From Lachnospira eligens (GTDB taxonomy: Bacteria; Bacillota; Clostridia; Lachnospirales; Lachnospiraceae): 64,000 nucleotides of DNA. Shown in pieces: positions 1 to 9,618 of this stretch. The first letter of the stretch is position 1. Every line of letters starts with the position of its first letter. Made by a program: the position numbers and the translations under genes. The notes under the pieces are model-generated. The model made no database searches. It had not been told where the DNA came from and was given only the letters and a program-made list of their open reading frames with translations. The DNA is taken from NCBI RefSeq assembly GCF_009680455.1, contig NZ_WKRD01000002.1, forward strand, positions 124,001-188,000. The letters are read 5' to 3'.

Positions 1-1670
1 TATACAAAAATCTTACCATCACCGATATGACCTGTATAGAGAGCCTTTCTTGTAGCATTGATAACATCCATTACAGGAACTGAAGATATTACCATCTCAA
101 CCTGTGTCTTAGGAAGAAGCTGGATATCCATTGGAACACCTCTGTAATATTCAGGAGCACCCTTCTGTGTACCACATCCAAGAACCTGTGTAACTGTCAT
201 ACCTGTAACTCCGATATCGTTCATGGCCTTCTTGAATCTCTCGAATCTCTCCTGCTTCATAAGAATCTCAACCTTGGTAATCTTCTTGCCATCACCTGCA
301 TCAGATGTCTTAACAAGAGCAGGTACAGAAGCTTCCATTGATTCTGAACCGATTACATCAACATCACCGTCAACAAAGTCCATACCACCAAATTCAAATC
401 CTGCATAAGCACTTGAAAGACCATGCTCCATAATATCAAGGCCTCTGATTTCTTCTTCCTTAGAAGCTCTGAGTCCGATTGTAGCCTTAATTACTGTGAA
501 CACAATCACCATGCATACAGTTGCCCATGCTGCAACTGATATAAATCCTAATAACTGAAGTCCAAGCTGTGTGAATCCACCGCCATAGAAAAGACCTTCG
601 CCCTTAATTGAACCACCTTCTAAAGCAATTGCATATCCTGGAGCTGAGCTTGTTGCAAAAAGGCCAACAGCAATTGTACCCCAGATACCATTCATCATAT
701 GTACTGCTACAGCACCTACAGGATCATCAACATGAAGCTTGTAGTCAAGAAGCCACACACCGAATACTACTAAAAGACCAGAAACAATACCTATCATTGT
801 TGCACCAAATGCATCTGTTACATCACAAGGAGCTGTTATACCAACAAGACCTGCAAGTGAAGCATTTAAACACATTGAAACATCAGGCTTACCATATCTT
901 ATCCATGTGAATATCATACATGTTACTGTAGCTACTGCAGGAGCAACTGTTGTTGTAAGGAAAATAGAGCCTAAATCTTCAATTGTTGTTGCTGCTGCAC
1001 CGTTAAATCCATACCAGCCAAACCACAGAATAAATACACCAAGTGCACCAAGTGGAATATTGTGTCCTGGGAAAGCATTTACCTTTATAACCTTACCATT
1101 AGCATCCTTTTCAAACTTACCAATACGAGGTCCAAGAATCTTAGCACCAATAAGAGCTGAAATACCACCAACCATGTGAATACAACAAGAACCTGCAAAA
1201 TCATGGAAGCCTAACTGTGCAAGCCAGCCACCGCCCCAGATCCAGTGAGCTTCTATTGGATAGATAAGTGCTGAGATAACTGCTGAGTATACACAATATG
1301 ATAAGAACTTTGTTCTCTCAGCCATGGCACCTGAAACAATAGTAGCTGTTGTAGCACAGAATACTAAGTTAAATACGAAACTAGAAAAATCAAAATCTTT
1401 GTAAGCCGTGAAGATATCAAAACCAGGCTTTCCAATAAAACCAAGTAAATCCTCACCTAATAAGAAACTGAATCCAATAAGAACGAACATTACTGTACCA
1501 ATACAGAAGTCCATCAGATTCTTCATAATAATGTTACCTGAATTCTTTGCTCTTGTGAATCCTGTTTCTACCATTGCAAAACCTGCCTGCATCCAGAAAA
1601 CAAGAGCTGCACCTATAAGGAACCACACACCGAATAATTCGGCATCTACCGCTGATAAAATCTCTTGCAT
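1..1670 (-). CDS. amtB: Ammonium transporter fused to a C-terminal P-II domain (partial, runs off left edge)
   Basis: Membrane ammonium channel with its own P-II signalling domain. The open frame runs from ATG at 1670 to the window edge without a stop, about 556 codons. Residues 1 to about 410 are the Amt/Rh fold (HWIWGGGWLA, the GAVAVHMMNGIWGT segment). From about residue 460 comes a P-II fold with a T-loop (TQKGAPEYYRG) and the nucleotide loop TGHIGDGKIF; only the last residues are missing. ATG 1670 is preferred over the in-frame ATG at 1676 because GGAGG lies 8 nt before it. In free-standing P-II proteins the T-loop blocks the Amt pore; here the fusion would keep the ratio one to one. The position of the uridylylated Tyr51 of enteric P-II is Met, so control by uridylylation is unlikely. 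Confidence 0.95.
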   Translation of the reverse strand, partial: MQEILSAVDAELFGVWFLIGAALVFWMQAGFAMVETGFTRAKNSGNIIMKNLMDFCIGTVMFVLIGFSFLLGEDLLGFIGKPGFDIFTAYKDFDFSSFVFNLVFCATTATIVSGAMAERTKFLSYCVYSAVISALIYPIEAHWIWGGGWLAQLGFHDFAGSCCIHMVGGISALIGAKILGPRIGKFEKDANGKVIKVNAFPGHNIPLGALGVFILWFGWYGFNGAAATTIEDLGSIFLTTTVAPAVATVTCMIFTWIRYGKPDVSMCLNASLAGLVGITAPCDVTDAFGATMIGIVSGLLVVFGVWLLDYKLHVDDPVGAVAVHMMNGIWGTIAVGLFATSSAPGYAIALEGGSIKGEGLFYGGGFTQLGLQLLGFISVAAWATVCMVIVFTVIKATIGLRASKEEEIRGLDIMEHGLSSAYAGFEFGGMDFVDGDVDVIGSESMEASVPALVKTSDAGDGKKITKVEILMKQERFERFKKAMNDIGVTGMTVTQVLGCGTQKGAPEYYRGVPMDIQLLPKTQVEMVISSVPVMDVINATRKALYTGHIGDGKIFV

Positions 1671-1758
1671 AACCATTTCCTCCCTAATCAGAAATTCTTT
1701 TTAATTTAATTGCCGGTAACAGAGTTGATCAGGTTCTGTACCTGATTAAACAGAATGC

Positions 1759-1803
1759 AAAAAAGGCGTGCAGGCAGTTTTCCCAAACTGCTTACACGCC
1801 TTT
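1759..1803 (-). terminator. Terminator-like hairpin in the amtB leader (candidate attenuator)
   Basis: On the minus strand AAAGGCGTG pairs with CACGCCTTT (1795-1803 with 1762-1770) and the inner GCAGTTT pairs with AAACTGC, followed by a run of six T. It lies about 90 nt before the amtB start and just after a TATAAT box. No minus-strand gene ends here, because the neighbouring AraC gene is divergent, so it belongs to the amtB leader. A second hairpin (1728-1746, ATCAGGT/ACCTGAT) follows. Attenuation is inferred. Confidence 0.65.
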
Positions 1804-1833
1804 GTGTACATCACTGTTCAATTCATGTTGTTC

Positions 1834-1839
1834 ATTATA
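1834..1839 (-). promoter_or_regulatory. Probable -10 box of amtB
   Basis: A perfect TATAAT reads on the minus strand. Its predicted start site near 1827 would give a leader of about 155 nt containing the terminator-like hairpin. No good -35 hexamer sits at 17 nt, so an activator may be needed. Confidence 0.45.
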
Positions 1840-1881
1840 CTCGCCATTTTCAATAATTATTGAAAAAATCGGACATTTTCA

Positions 1882-1910
1882 TTGACTTTTTAATTTTTTC
1901 TTAATAATAT
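1882..1910 (+). promoter_or_regulatory. Sigma-A-type promoter of the AraC-family gene
   Basis: TTGACT (1882-1887) and TAATAT (1905-1910) are separated by 17 nt, in a very A/T-rich stretch, about 30 nt before the AraC gene start. The divergent amtB promoter lies within 80 bp, so a regulator bound here could affect both genes. Confidence 0.65.
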
Positions 1911-1942
1911 TTTAATAAATAAACTTTTAGAGGAGACAATTT

Positions 1943-2728
1943 ATGAAACATATGATACAGCCATTTGGAATTGACATGCATAAAAATGTTCTTACAGACA
2001 CAAAAGCAGTTAAGCATATGCATTTTTACGAAGCAGATAAAACTAATACCATCCTTAACATCTCATTTATTCCATCATCCACTACAGAATGGATAATATG
2101 TTACAACGATAATAATGACATATCTGAATTCATATGTATCGGATGCCAGAACATATTTACAACACTTTCTCTTAAAGAATTTGACCATTATTTCGGGATA
2201 AGATTCGACAACACTGGCTGCTACTTTAATAAAGGCTGTGATATTAAGACTTATCCCGTCAACATTACAGACAATATATTCCGTTATGAGCCAGCCCCTC
2301 AATCGTATGAGATGCAGCTAATAAAGGATTTTCACAATTCTTCATCCTTTAAAGACAGAATTACACTTTTTAAAGCATTTGTTACAGATTGCAAGACCTT
2401 CTGCCCTGTTTCTGAAAATATTGAGAAACTTAACAGACTTATATATTCAGGTACCAGTACTGTTGCAGAATTATCAGAAGAATCAGAATATTCTGTAAGA
2501 CATATATCAAGGCTTTACAACGAAGTCTATGGTATTGGTGCGAAGGATTTTATCAAAATGTACAGATTCCAGAATGTCCTTGCAGCCATAATTGCTGACC
2601 CAGAACGTGATAACAGCTTCTTTATTGAAGGTGCAGGTTATTCGGATCAGGCACATTTCCAAAGAGAATTCAGGACATTTATGGGAATGACTCCTAAGAA
2701 TTACATAAAACTTATCAAGAATTTCTGA
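1943..2728 (+). CDS. AraC-family transcriptional regulator
   Basis: A 261-residue DNA-binding protein. The last 100 residues carry the double helix-turn-helix of the AraC/XylS family (TVAELSEESEYSVRHISRLY, then FFIEGAGYSDQAHFQREF and the terminal GMTPKNYIKL). The first 150 residues are a divergent ligand or dimerisation domain that I cannot tie to a specific effector. A ribosome site (AGAGGAG) lies 8 nt before the ATG. It is divergent from amtB over about 270 bp, so control of nitrogen uptake is possible, but this is inference from position only. Confidence 0.9.
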   Translation: MKHMIQPFGIDMHKNVLTDTKAVKHMHFYEADKTNTILNISFIPSSTTEWIICYNDNNDISEFICIGCQNIFTTLSLKEFDHYFGIRFDNTGCYFNKGCDIKTYPVNITDNIFRYEPAPQSYEMQLIKDFHNSSSFKDRITLFKAFVTDCKTFCPVSENIEKLNRLIYSGTSTVAELSEESEYSVRHISRLYNEVYGIGAKDFIKMYRFQNVLAAIIADPERDNSFFIEGAGYSDQAHFQREFRTFMGMTPKNYIKLIKNF

Positions 2729-2740
2729 TATACATGCTAA

Positions 2741-2784
2741 AACAGGTGACAATCTTCACAATCAGACTGCCACCTGCTTTTCTT
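2741..2784. terminator. Weak bidirectional terminator between the AraC gene and hemW
   Basis: CAGGTG (2743-2748) pairs with CACCTG (2771-2776) across a 22-nt loop. It is followed by CTTTTCTT on the plus strand and by TTTT on the minus strand, between two convergent genes. The short stem and large loop make it weak. Confidence 0.45.
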
Positions 2785-3940
2785 AATCTCCATCAGTTAA
2801 TATAAAATCACTCATCACTGTATTACATATATCCATGCCATATTCAGTAAGCCTTAACATATCTGCCTGCTTTACAAGAAGACCTTTATTAATATTCTGT
2901 TCTGTCTCTTTAGCATAAACATCATTAATTGAAACCCCAAACCTGTTCTGAAAATCCTTCACATCAACTCCTGCAACCTTTCTTAGTCCAAGAAACATGA
3001 ATTCTTCCATTGCATCTTCTTTAGTCAGTATTTCAATATTTTCATGAAGTTTTCCTATATCACCGTTAAGCTCTATATACTTCTTGACATCTCTTATGTC
3101 GGAATACCGCACATTCTCTGTAAATCCTGCTGCCGAACACCCAAAGCCATAATACTCTCCTCTGTTCCAATACAGAAGATTATGCCTGCATTCGAAGCCC
3201 GGTCTGCTATAATTGGATATTTCGTATCTTTCATACCCTGCATTTCCAAGAATCTGCTTCGTTATATGGTACATGCGCCTGTCCTCTTCCTCATCAGGAA
3301 CCGGCGGAAACTTATCAATATTATCAGCCAGATAAGTGCCTTCCTCAAGAATAAGGCTATACGCCGATATATGCTCCGGCTGTAATGCCGTCACCTTGTC
3401 AAATGTATTTTCAAGAGTTGCTTCAGTCTGCCCCGGAATAGCCGACATAAGGTCAACATTAATATTATTAAAGCCTGCAGCCCTTGCCAGTCTGAAGCTT
3501 TCCTCAAACTGTTCAAATGTGTGTATTCGCCCAAGCATTTTTAATTCATTATTATCAGCAGACTGTAAGCCAAAGCTTAACCTGTTCACTCCTGCGGCTC
3601 TGTATTCTGAAAGCCTGCTTTCATTAACTGTTCCCGGATTACATTCCATTGTTATCTCAGCATCATCCAAAACATCAAAACAATCCCTGACAGCAGCTAA
3701 TATGTCAGCTATACAGCCATCAGGCAGTACTGACGGAGTACCTCCGCCAAAGAATATGGATGTTATCTTATCTTTTACCTGCCCATCTGCTGTATTTCTG
3801 ATTTCATTAATAAGTGCCTTAGTGTAAGCATATTTTACAGCATCACCAGCCGGAGCAGACAGGAAATCACAATATATACATTTGTGTACACAAAAAGGGA
3901 TATGTATATATATCCCTTTTTCATATGTTTTATTCATCAT
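2783..3940 (-). CDS. hemW: HemW-type radical SAM protein (heme chaperone family)
   Basis: A 385-residue radical SAM enzyme. The cluster motif CVHKCIYC is at residues 17-24, preceded by GIYIHIPF. The GGGTPS motif and the C-terminal HemW region ([17 protein letters not shown]) follow. It resembles oxygen-independent coproporphyrinogen oxidase, but the family has CxxxCxxC without the extra cysteine of HemN, and its known role is heme trafficking rather than decarboxylation. It overlaps the end of lepA by 11 nt, the conserved lepA-hemW order of Firmicutes. The start may be either of two adjacent ATGs. Confidence 0.93.
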   Translation of the reverse strand: MMNKTYEKGIYIHIPFCVHKCIYCDFLSAPAGDAVKYAYTKALINEIRNTADGQVKDKITSIFFGGGTPSVLPDGCIADILAAVRDCFDVLDDAEITMECNPGTVNESRLSEYRAAGVNRLSFGLQSADNNELKMLGRIHTFEQFEESFRLARAAGFNNINVDLMSAIPGQTEATLENTFDKVTALQPEHISAYSLILEEGTYLADNIDKFPPVPDEEEDRRMYHITKQILGNAGYERYEISNYSRPGFECRHNLLYWNRGEYYGFGCSAAGFTENVRYSDIRDVKKYIELNGDIGKLHENIEILTKEDAMEEFMFLGLRKVAGVDVKDFQNRFGVSINDVYAKETEQNINKGLLVKQADMLRLTEYGMDICNTVMSDFILTDGD

Positions 3941-5744
3941 CTAACTTTAATACGCTCATAAACGCCTTCTGTGGAATCTCTACATTACCAATCTGGCGCA
4001 TACGCTTCTTTCCTTCCTTCTGCTTCTCAAGAAGTTTCTTCTTTCTTGAGATATCACCACCGTAACATTTTGCAAGTACATCTTTTCTGAGTGCCTTGAC
4101 AGTTTCTCTTGCAATTACCTTGCTTCCGATAGCTGCCTGAATAGGAATCTCAAACTGCTGTCTTGGAATCTCTTCCTTGAGCTTCTCACACATTTTACGG
4201 CCTCTCTCCTCAGCATTGCCGGCAAATACAATGAATGAAAGTGCATCAACTTCTTCTTTGTTAATAAGAATGTCAAGCTTGACAAGCTTAGAACGCTCAT
4301 ACCCCTTCATCTCATAATCAAATGATGCATAACCTCTTGAACGTGATTTAAGTGCATCAAAGAAATCATATATAATCTCATTAAGAGGAAGGTCATACTT
4401 AAGCAGCGCCCTTGTCTGCTCAATATATTCCATTCCATTATATATGCCTCGTCTTTCCTGACAAAGCTTCATAATAGGTCCGACGAATTCTGTTGTAACC
4501 ATAATCTCAGCACTTACCATAGGCTCTTCCATATAATCAATCTCAGAAGGGTCCGGCATATTAGACGGATTAGTAAGGTCAATTACATCTCCGTTCGTCT
4601 TGTGAACCTTATATATAACGCCCGGTGCGGTTGTTACAAGGTCAAGATTATATTCTCTCTCAAGTCGTTCCTGTATAATCTCTAAGTGAAGAAGTCCTAA
4701 GAATCCACATCTGAAGCCAAATCCAAGTGCAATAGATGTCTCCGGCTCAAACTGCAGGGCTGCGTCATTAAGCTGCAGCTTTTCAAGTGCATCTCGTAAA
4801 TCCTGATACTTGGCGCCATCTGCCGGATATAATCCGCAGTAAACCATAGGATTAACCTTCTTGTAACCAGGAAGCGGCTGCTCACACGGTCTGTCATTAT
4901 CAGTAACTGTATCACCAACTCTTGTATCTCTTACATTCTTGATACTTGCTGTAATATAGCCAACCATTCCAGCTGTAAGCTCATCGCATGGAATAAAACG
5001 GCCTGCACCGAAATATCCAACCTCAACGACCTCTTCTACAGCTCCGGTTGCCATCATTCTTATCTTAGTACCCTTCTTGACAGTACCTTCTTTAATTCTT
5101 ACAAATATAATAACACCCTTATATGCATCATATAACGAATCAAATATAAGCGCTGAAAGTGGTGCGGAAGCATCTCCTGATGGTGCCGGAATCTTAGTTA
5201 CAATCTGTTCAAGAACCTCTTCAATATTAATTCCGTTCTTGGCTGATATAAGCGGTGCATCCTGTGCCTCTATTCCTATAACATCCTCAATCTCTTCAAT
5301 AACTCTTTCAGGTTCTGCACTTGGAAGGTCAATCTTATTAATTACAGGAAATACATCAAGATCATGGTCTAATGCAAGATATACATTAGCAAGTGTCTGT
5401 GCTTCAATTCCCTGTGCCGCATCTACTACAAGTATAGCACCATCACAGGCTGCAAGTGCTCTTGATACCTCATAATTAAAGTCGACATGTCCCGGAGTAT
5501 CAATAAGATTGAATATATATTCCTGTCCATCTGATGCCTTATATACAGTTCTTACTGTCTGTGCTTTAATTGTAATTCCTCTTTCTCTCTCAAGATCCAT
5601 GTTATCAAGAATCTGCTCCTGCATCTCTCTTGATGTGAGAAGTCCGGTTTTTTCAATTATTCTGTCAGCCAGTGTTGACTTACCATGATCAATATGTGCA
5701 ATAATACAAAAATTTCTTATGTTCTTCTGATTAATTCCTGCCAT
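3930..5744 (-). CDS. lepA: Elongation factor 4 (LepA), ribosome back-translocating GTPase
   Basis: A 604-residue translational GTPase of full family length. The P-loop [13 protein letters not shown] is near residue 16, the switch [10 protein letters not shown] near 82, and NKID near 136. The LepA-specific C-terminal domain is intact ([20 protein letters not shown], then [20 protein letters not shown]). The ATG overlaps the upstream stop as TAATG, so translation is probably coupled to the amidase-like gene. It acts in the cytosol on stalled or mistranslocated ribosomes. Confidence 0.97.
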   Translation of the reverse strand: MAGINQKNIRNFCIIAHIDHGKSTLADRIIEKTGLLTSREMQEQILDNMDLERERGITIKAQTVRTVYKASDGQEYIFNLIDTPGHVDFNYEVSRALAACDGAILVVDAAQGIEAQTLANVYLALDHDLDVFPVINKIDLPSAEPERVIEEIEDVIGIEAQDAPLISAKNGINIEEVLEQIVTKIPAPSGDASAPLSALIFDSLYDAYKGVIIFVRIKEGTVKKGTKIRMMATGAVEEVVEVGYFGAGRFIPCDELTAGMVGYITASIKNVRDTRVGDTVTDNDRPCEQPLPGYKKVNPMVYCGLYPADGAKYQDLRDALEKLQLNDAALQFEPETSIALGFGFRCGFLGLLHLEIIQERLEREYNLDLVTTAPGVIYKVHKTNGDVIDLTNPSNMPDPSEIDYMEEPMVSAEIMVTTEFVGPIMKLCQERRGIYNGMEYIEQTRALLKYDLPLNEIIYDFFDALKSRSRGYASFDYEMKGYERSKLVKLDILINKEEVDALSFIVFAGNAEERGRKMCEKLKEEIPRQQFEIPIQAAIGSKVIARETVKALRKDVLAKCYGGDISRKKKLLEKQKEGKKRMRQIGNVEIPQKAFMSVLKLDDE

Positions 5745-6520
5745 TAATATAACCCCGCTTGTTTTAAATAATCTTTTATGCCATCTGCTATGGCTTGTGC
5801 TGTCTTAGTTTTATCAATTGTTACTTTCTTTAAATCTGATACATTAGTTATAAAACCCATGTCTATTACTGTACTTGTACATTTGCTATGAGCGTTAATA
5901 TAATAATTATCCTTTGCATCTCCAACTGTACCGGTTTTCACTCCACGATTCTTAATTCCAGTACTTTTTTCCATGCTCTTAAGAATAATCCTTGAAAGCT
6001 CTGCTGCCTCAACAGGCTTTGTCGTGTGAATATAACTCTCCGCACCGGAAACTGATGTATCTGCATTATATGAATTCATTCTAAGTGACACACATATATA
6101 TACTTTTGACGAATTACATATCTTTGCACGTTCTTCGTCTGTAACATCCCTATCTGATGTTCTTGTCATGACAACCTCTATCCCATCGGATTCAAGCTTT
6201 GACTTAATATCAAGAGCCATTTCAAGATTTATATCCTTTTCCTTCCTGCCTGATGACGACACTCCAGTATCCTTTCCACCTTTTGATGGATCAAGACAGA
6301 CTACAGCCTTTGAAGACGCCCCTTTAGATTCAACATTCTTATTATCATTAAGATATCCGCTTGTTCTGGTTTCGCTCTCGGTTTCTTTGCCAATAACGTT
6401 TTCCTCACTTACAGTATCCTTAAAAAAATCATTATACACCATTAAAGTGATAACCAGCAAGCAGACAAGTGTAGCCAGTCCGAATAATTTATCTATTCTA
6501 AATGTTTTACGATGTTTCAT
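5744..6520 (-). CDS. Membrane-anchored amidase_3-like protein lacking zinc ligands
   Basis: A 258-residue protein with a single N-terminal membrane segment (residues 13-29), a polar linker, then an N-acetylmuramoyl-L-alanine amidase fold from about residue 72. Landmarks of the fold are present ([30 protein letters not shown]), but the active site is not. The zinc histidine of DPGHGG is Lys80, the second histidine of SIHxN is Arg147, and the catalytic Glu of the VETGF motif is Asp220; only Glu94 remains. I infer a non-catalytic or redirected wall-binding role. It sits between sigE and lepA, where sporulating Clostridia often carry spoIIP, also an amidase, next to lepA. The frame is intact, so it is not a pseudogene. 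Confidence 0.85.
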   Translation of the reverse strand: MKHRKTFRIDKLFGLATLVCLLVITLMVYNDFFKDTVSEENVIGKETESETRTSGYLNDNKNVESKGASSKAVVCLDPSKGGKDTGVSSSGRKEKDINLEMALDIKSKLESDGIEVVMTRTSDRDVTDEERAKICNSSKVYICVSLRMNSYNADTSVSGAESYIHTTKPVEAAELSRIILKSMEKSTGIKNRGVKTGTVGDAKDNYYINAHSKCTSTVIDMGFITNVSDLKKVTIDKTKTAQAIADGIKDYLKQAGLY

Positions 6521-6574
6521 TATAGTACCCCATTAATATTTCTTGTACTATTGTCCATAAGGAAGGGGTAAATG

Positions 6575-7315
6575 TCAACAACTTTTAACCATTTCTTTTC
6601 TTAACTGACGCATTATTTTCTTTTCAAGCCTTGAAATATATGATTGTGAAATTCCTAACATATCAGCAACCTCTTTCTGTGTCTTTTCTTCTCCATCCTC
6701 TGAACTCAAACCAAATCTCAAATCAACTATTATTCTTTCACGCTCCGGAAGCTGGTTTATAGCCTTTTTAAGCATTTTGCACTCAACCTCTGTTTCAATA
6801 TCCCTATATATAATATCCTCATCCGTTCCAATAATGTCTGACAACAGAAGTTCATTACCATCCCAGTCAACATTAAGCGGTTCATCAATTGACACTTCTG
6901 CTTTTATCTTACTGTTTCTTCTAAGATACATAAGAATTTCGTTTTCTATACACCTTGATGCATATGTTGCAAGCTTGATATTTTTATCCTTATCATATGA
7001 ATTAATTGCTTTGATAAGCCCTATTGTTCCAATTGATATCAAATCCTCTACGCCAACCCCTGTATTGTCAAATTTCTTCGCAATATAAACAACAAGCCTT
7101 AAATTATGTTCTATCAGGGTGTGCTTTGCTTCAGCATCAGAAGCTGTCCCCAGTGCTTCTATTGCGTTCTGTTCCTCACTTGCCCCAAGTGGTGCCGGCA
7201 ATATATCTGTCCCACCTATATAATGTACGTCACCCTGCTTTAATAAACAAAAATTCTTTATAGAAGGCATTACCTTAAACTGAAAATGATCCGCCATCGC
7301 AACCTTTACTACCAT
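6575..7315 (-). CDS. sigE: Pro-sigma-E, mother-cell sporulation sigma factor
   Basis: A sigma-70 family factor closely matching sporulation SigE. Region 2 reads [12 protein letters not shown] then [15 protein letters not shown], with [19 protein letters not shown]; region 4 ends [19 protein letters not shown]. It keeps the SigE hallmark [14 protein letters not shown]. The N-terminal segment before [12 protein letters not shown] matches the pro-sequence removed by SpoIIGA. ATG 7315 is preferred; the in-frame ATG at 7327 abuts the AAAAGG element. It directly follows spoIIGA, its predicted protease. Unlike in Bacillus subtilis, sigG is not the next gene. Confidence 0.95.
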   Translation of the reverse strand: MVVKVAMADHFQFKVMPSIKNFCLLKQGDVHYIGGTDILPAPLGASEEQNAIEALGTASDAEAKHTLIEHNLRLVVYIAKKFDNTGVGVEDLISIGTIGLIKAINSYDKDKNIKLATYASRCIENEILMYLRRNSKIKAEVSIDEPLNVDWDGNELLLSDIIGTDEDIIYRDIETEVECKMLKKAINQLPERERIIVDLRFGLSSEDGEEKTQKEVADMLGISQSYISRLEKKIMRQLRKEMVKSC

Positions 7316-7357
7316 ATTTCTATCCATCCTTTTATTTTCTTCAAACTTCCGATTCTT

Positions 7358-8224
7358 CTACATAATCATGTCCTTCCCCAAAAGGGCATGATAATCCCCA
7401 TTCTTATTAATCTGCCTAAGAGACATACCTATAGCCGCATGCTCCCTTTTCACAACATTTTCTCCCTCGTATATATGTATATAATCTGCTGTTATGATTT
7501 CCATCATCCCACCTGAATTTCCCACACTGTTATATGGAATCAGATGATATCCAAGCTTTTGTAAGTTATCTATGTCACTGAGAATATCGTTGAAATACGT
7601 TCTTTCAACCACTGTAACAGGTCTTTTCCCAACATAATCAATAAGGCTGTTGCCTGTATCAATTATTGCGTCCATTTCAAATTCCCGTTCTGCTACGCCA
7701 ATCACAATGTGTCTTTTCAAACCATCTGTTATCCTGATAGTTTTAAGTGTCTTAAGCACAATGACAACAACTATAACCGTCACAGTAAGAAAGATTACAA
7801 GCTCACTGTCAGACAGAATTACATTTCCAATAAAATACCCTGCAAATGTGTACTTTAACCAATGCATTATCCCACCTGCAAAAAGTGCAATAAGAATCAT
7901 TCCTGCACCTGCTTTCAACAGATTCCTCATATAAAGCTTTAATTGTTTTGATGTTTTCTGCTTAAAGTCTTTAGTACCGGAAAGCATTATCATAGCCATG
8001 ATTAATGTTACCGGAACATATGTAATAAACTTTTCAAGCAGTGCAAATCTTAGTGGAATACACACACATATGACAGCCCATACAGCTCCTAAAGTGGCAG
8101 AAATAATCATTCTGGATATTCTGGCAGAAAATTTAAATATCCAGTCTGTTATAAGCAGCACGCACAGGTTTGCCACAAGGTTTATTCCAAACAGAACATC
8201 TGCATATATAACCGTTTCGTACAT
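7358..8224 (-). CDS. spoIIGA: SpoIIGA, sporulation aspartic protease that processes pro-sigma-E
   Basis: About 288 residues. The N-terminal half holds several membrane helices beginning VIYADVLFGINLVANLCVLL. The C-terminal half is a retroviral-like aspartic protease domain with the catalytic AIIDTGNSL near residue 193. The start at 8224 fits family alignments and has AAGGAGG just upstream; the 21-residue longer reading from 8287 lacks support. In Bacillus subtilis it sits at the division septum and cleaves pro-sigma-E when triggered from the forespore. The gene lies 40 nt upstream of sigE and downstream of ftsZ, the ancestral arrangement. Confidence 0.93.
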   Translation of the reverse strand: MYETVIYADVLFGINLVANLCVLLITDWIFKFSARISRMIISATLGAVWAVICVCIPLRFALLEKFITYVPVTLIMAMIMLSGTKDFKQKTSKQLKLYMRNLLKAGAGMILIALFAGGIMHWLKYTFAGYFIGNVILSDSELVIFLTVTVIVVVIVLKTLKTIRITDGLKRHIVIGVAEREFEMDAIIDTGNSLIDYVGKRPVTVVERTYFNDILSDIDNLQKLGYHLIPYNSVGNSGGMMEIITADYIHIYEGENVVKREHAAIGMSLRQINKNGDYHALLGKDMIM

Positions 8225-8314
8225 CACCTCCTTGCTTTGAATCCGTTTCTTTGTTACAAGTGGAATTATATACGACATATCATGCAAAATTTGTCAAAAC
8301 AACAGAGTGGGCAC

Positions 8315-8345
8315 AAAAAAACACCGCCAGCAAACTGACGGTGTT
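8315..8345 (-). terminator. Intrinsic terminator of ftsZ
   Basis: On the minus strand AACACCGTCAG pairs with CTGGCGGTGTT around a TTTG loop, with one G-T pair, followed by six to seven T. It ends the division cluster and separates it from spoIIGA-sigE, which would then need its own promoter or read-through. Confidence 0.85.
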
Positions 8346-8366
8346 AAATATACTTATATTAAATTA

Positions 8367-9539
8367 TTACTTCTTATTCTTCTGTAAAAATGTTGGAATT
8401 GTGATTCCTCTGTCCTTAACCTGTGGTGTAACAGGTGATGGCTGCTTAAGTCCTGGAAGCGGAGCATCATTTGATGCCGAAGATGTTCTTGCTGCTGGCT
8501 GTGAATATGTATACTGTGGCTTAACATTAACAGTTGGTCTTGTTGCCTGTGCCATACCTGCAAATCCTGCCATAGCCTTATTAACATTACCGTCCTCAAG
8601 ACCTGTTGCGATAACAGTAATTGTAGCCTGATCTGTAACGCTCTCATCATACATAGCACCAAAGATAATGTTAGCATTATCTCCTGCAAGTTCCTGAACG
8701 TAGCTTGCAGCTTCATTAGCTTCGATAAGACTGATATCACCTGAGATATTGATGATAACATGAGATGCACCCTCAATAGTTGTCTCAAGAAGTGGGCTTG
8801 TAACAGCCTGCTTAACTGCTTCGATAGCCTTGTCATCGCCTGTAGCTGTACCGATACCGATATGTGCAACACCCTTGTCCACCATAACAGTCTTAACATC
8901 AGCAAAGTCAAGGTTAATAAGACCTGGTACATTGATAAGGTCTGTAATTCCCTGAACAGCCTGCTGTAACACTTCATCAGCCTTCTTTAATGCCTCTGGC
9001 ATAGTTGTTCTTCTGTCTACTATCTCTAAAAGCTTGTCATTAGGAATAACAATAAGTGTATCTACGTTCTCCTTAAGCTTCTCAATTCCTGATTCAGCAT
9101 TAGCCATTCTTGTTCTTGCTTCAAACTTGAAAGGCTTAGTAACAACACCTACTGTAAGAATTCCCATATCCTTAGAAATCTTAGCTACTACAGGAGCTGC
9201 ACCTGTACCGGTTCCGCCACCCATACCACATGTAACGAATACCATATCAGCACCTTTAATTGCCTGTGTAAGTTCTTCAACATTCTCCTCTGCTGCCTTC
9301 TCACCAATCTCAGGCTGTGCGCCTGCTCCAAGTCCCTTAGTGAGCTTCTCACCTATCTGGATAGCAGTTGGAGCCTTACATAAAGTGAGTGCCTGACTAT
9401 CAGTATTAATACCAATAAATTCAACTCCTCCGATATTCTCATCTATCATTCTGTTAACCGCGTTATTTCCCGCTCCACCTACACCAACAACTATAATCTT
9501 TGCTGATGACTCCTGGTCATTAGTCATTATCTCTAACAA
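8367..9539 (-). CDS. ftsZ: Cell division GTPase FtsZ
   Basis: A 390-residue tubulin homologue that polymerises into the Z-ring. The GTP-binding loop [10 protein letters not shown], the T7-loop region ([11 protein letters not shown]) and the extreme C-terminal peptide [10 protein letters not shown], which binds partner proteins, are all present after a variable linker. The start is a TTG: AAAGGAGG lies exactly 8 nt before it, while the in-frame ATG four codons later is 20 nt away. It closes the mraZ cluster; ftsA, often adjacent, is absent here. Confidence 0.97.
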   Translation of the reverse strand: MLEIMTNDQESSAKIIVVGVGGAGNNAVNRMIDENIGGVEFIGINTDSQALTLCKAPTAIQIGEKLTKGLGAGAQPEIGEKAAEENVEELTQAIKGADMVFVTCGMGGGTGTGAAPVVAKISKDMGILTVGVVTKPFKFEARTRMANAESGIEKLKENVDTLIVIPNDKLLEIVDRRTTMPEALKKADEVLQQAVQGITDLINVPGLINLDFADVKTVMVDKGVAHIGIGTATGDDKAIEAVKQAVTSPLLETTIEGASHVIINISGDISLIEANEAASYVQELAGDNANIIFGAMYDESVTDQATITVIATGLEDGNVNKAMAGFAGMAQATRPTVNVKPQYTYSQPAARTSSASNDAPLPGLKQPSPVTPQVKDRGITIPTFLQKNKK

Positions 9540-9618
9540 GGTTGTTGCCTCCTTTAATATCTAAAAATTGCACTACATAATATATTATAATTTTTCATCT
9601 AAAATATCAACCGTTTTT

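Noticed and set aside
1728..1746. Possible ANTAR-type antiterminator hairpin before amtB.
   Set aside because: The loop is five nucleotides and the hairpin follows rather than precedes the terminator, unlike known ANTAR targets.
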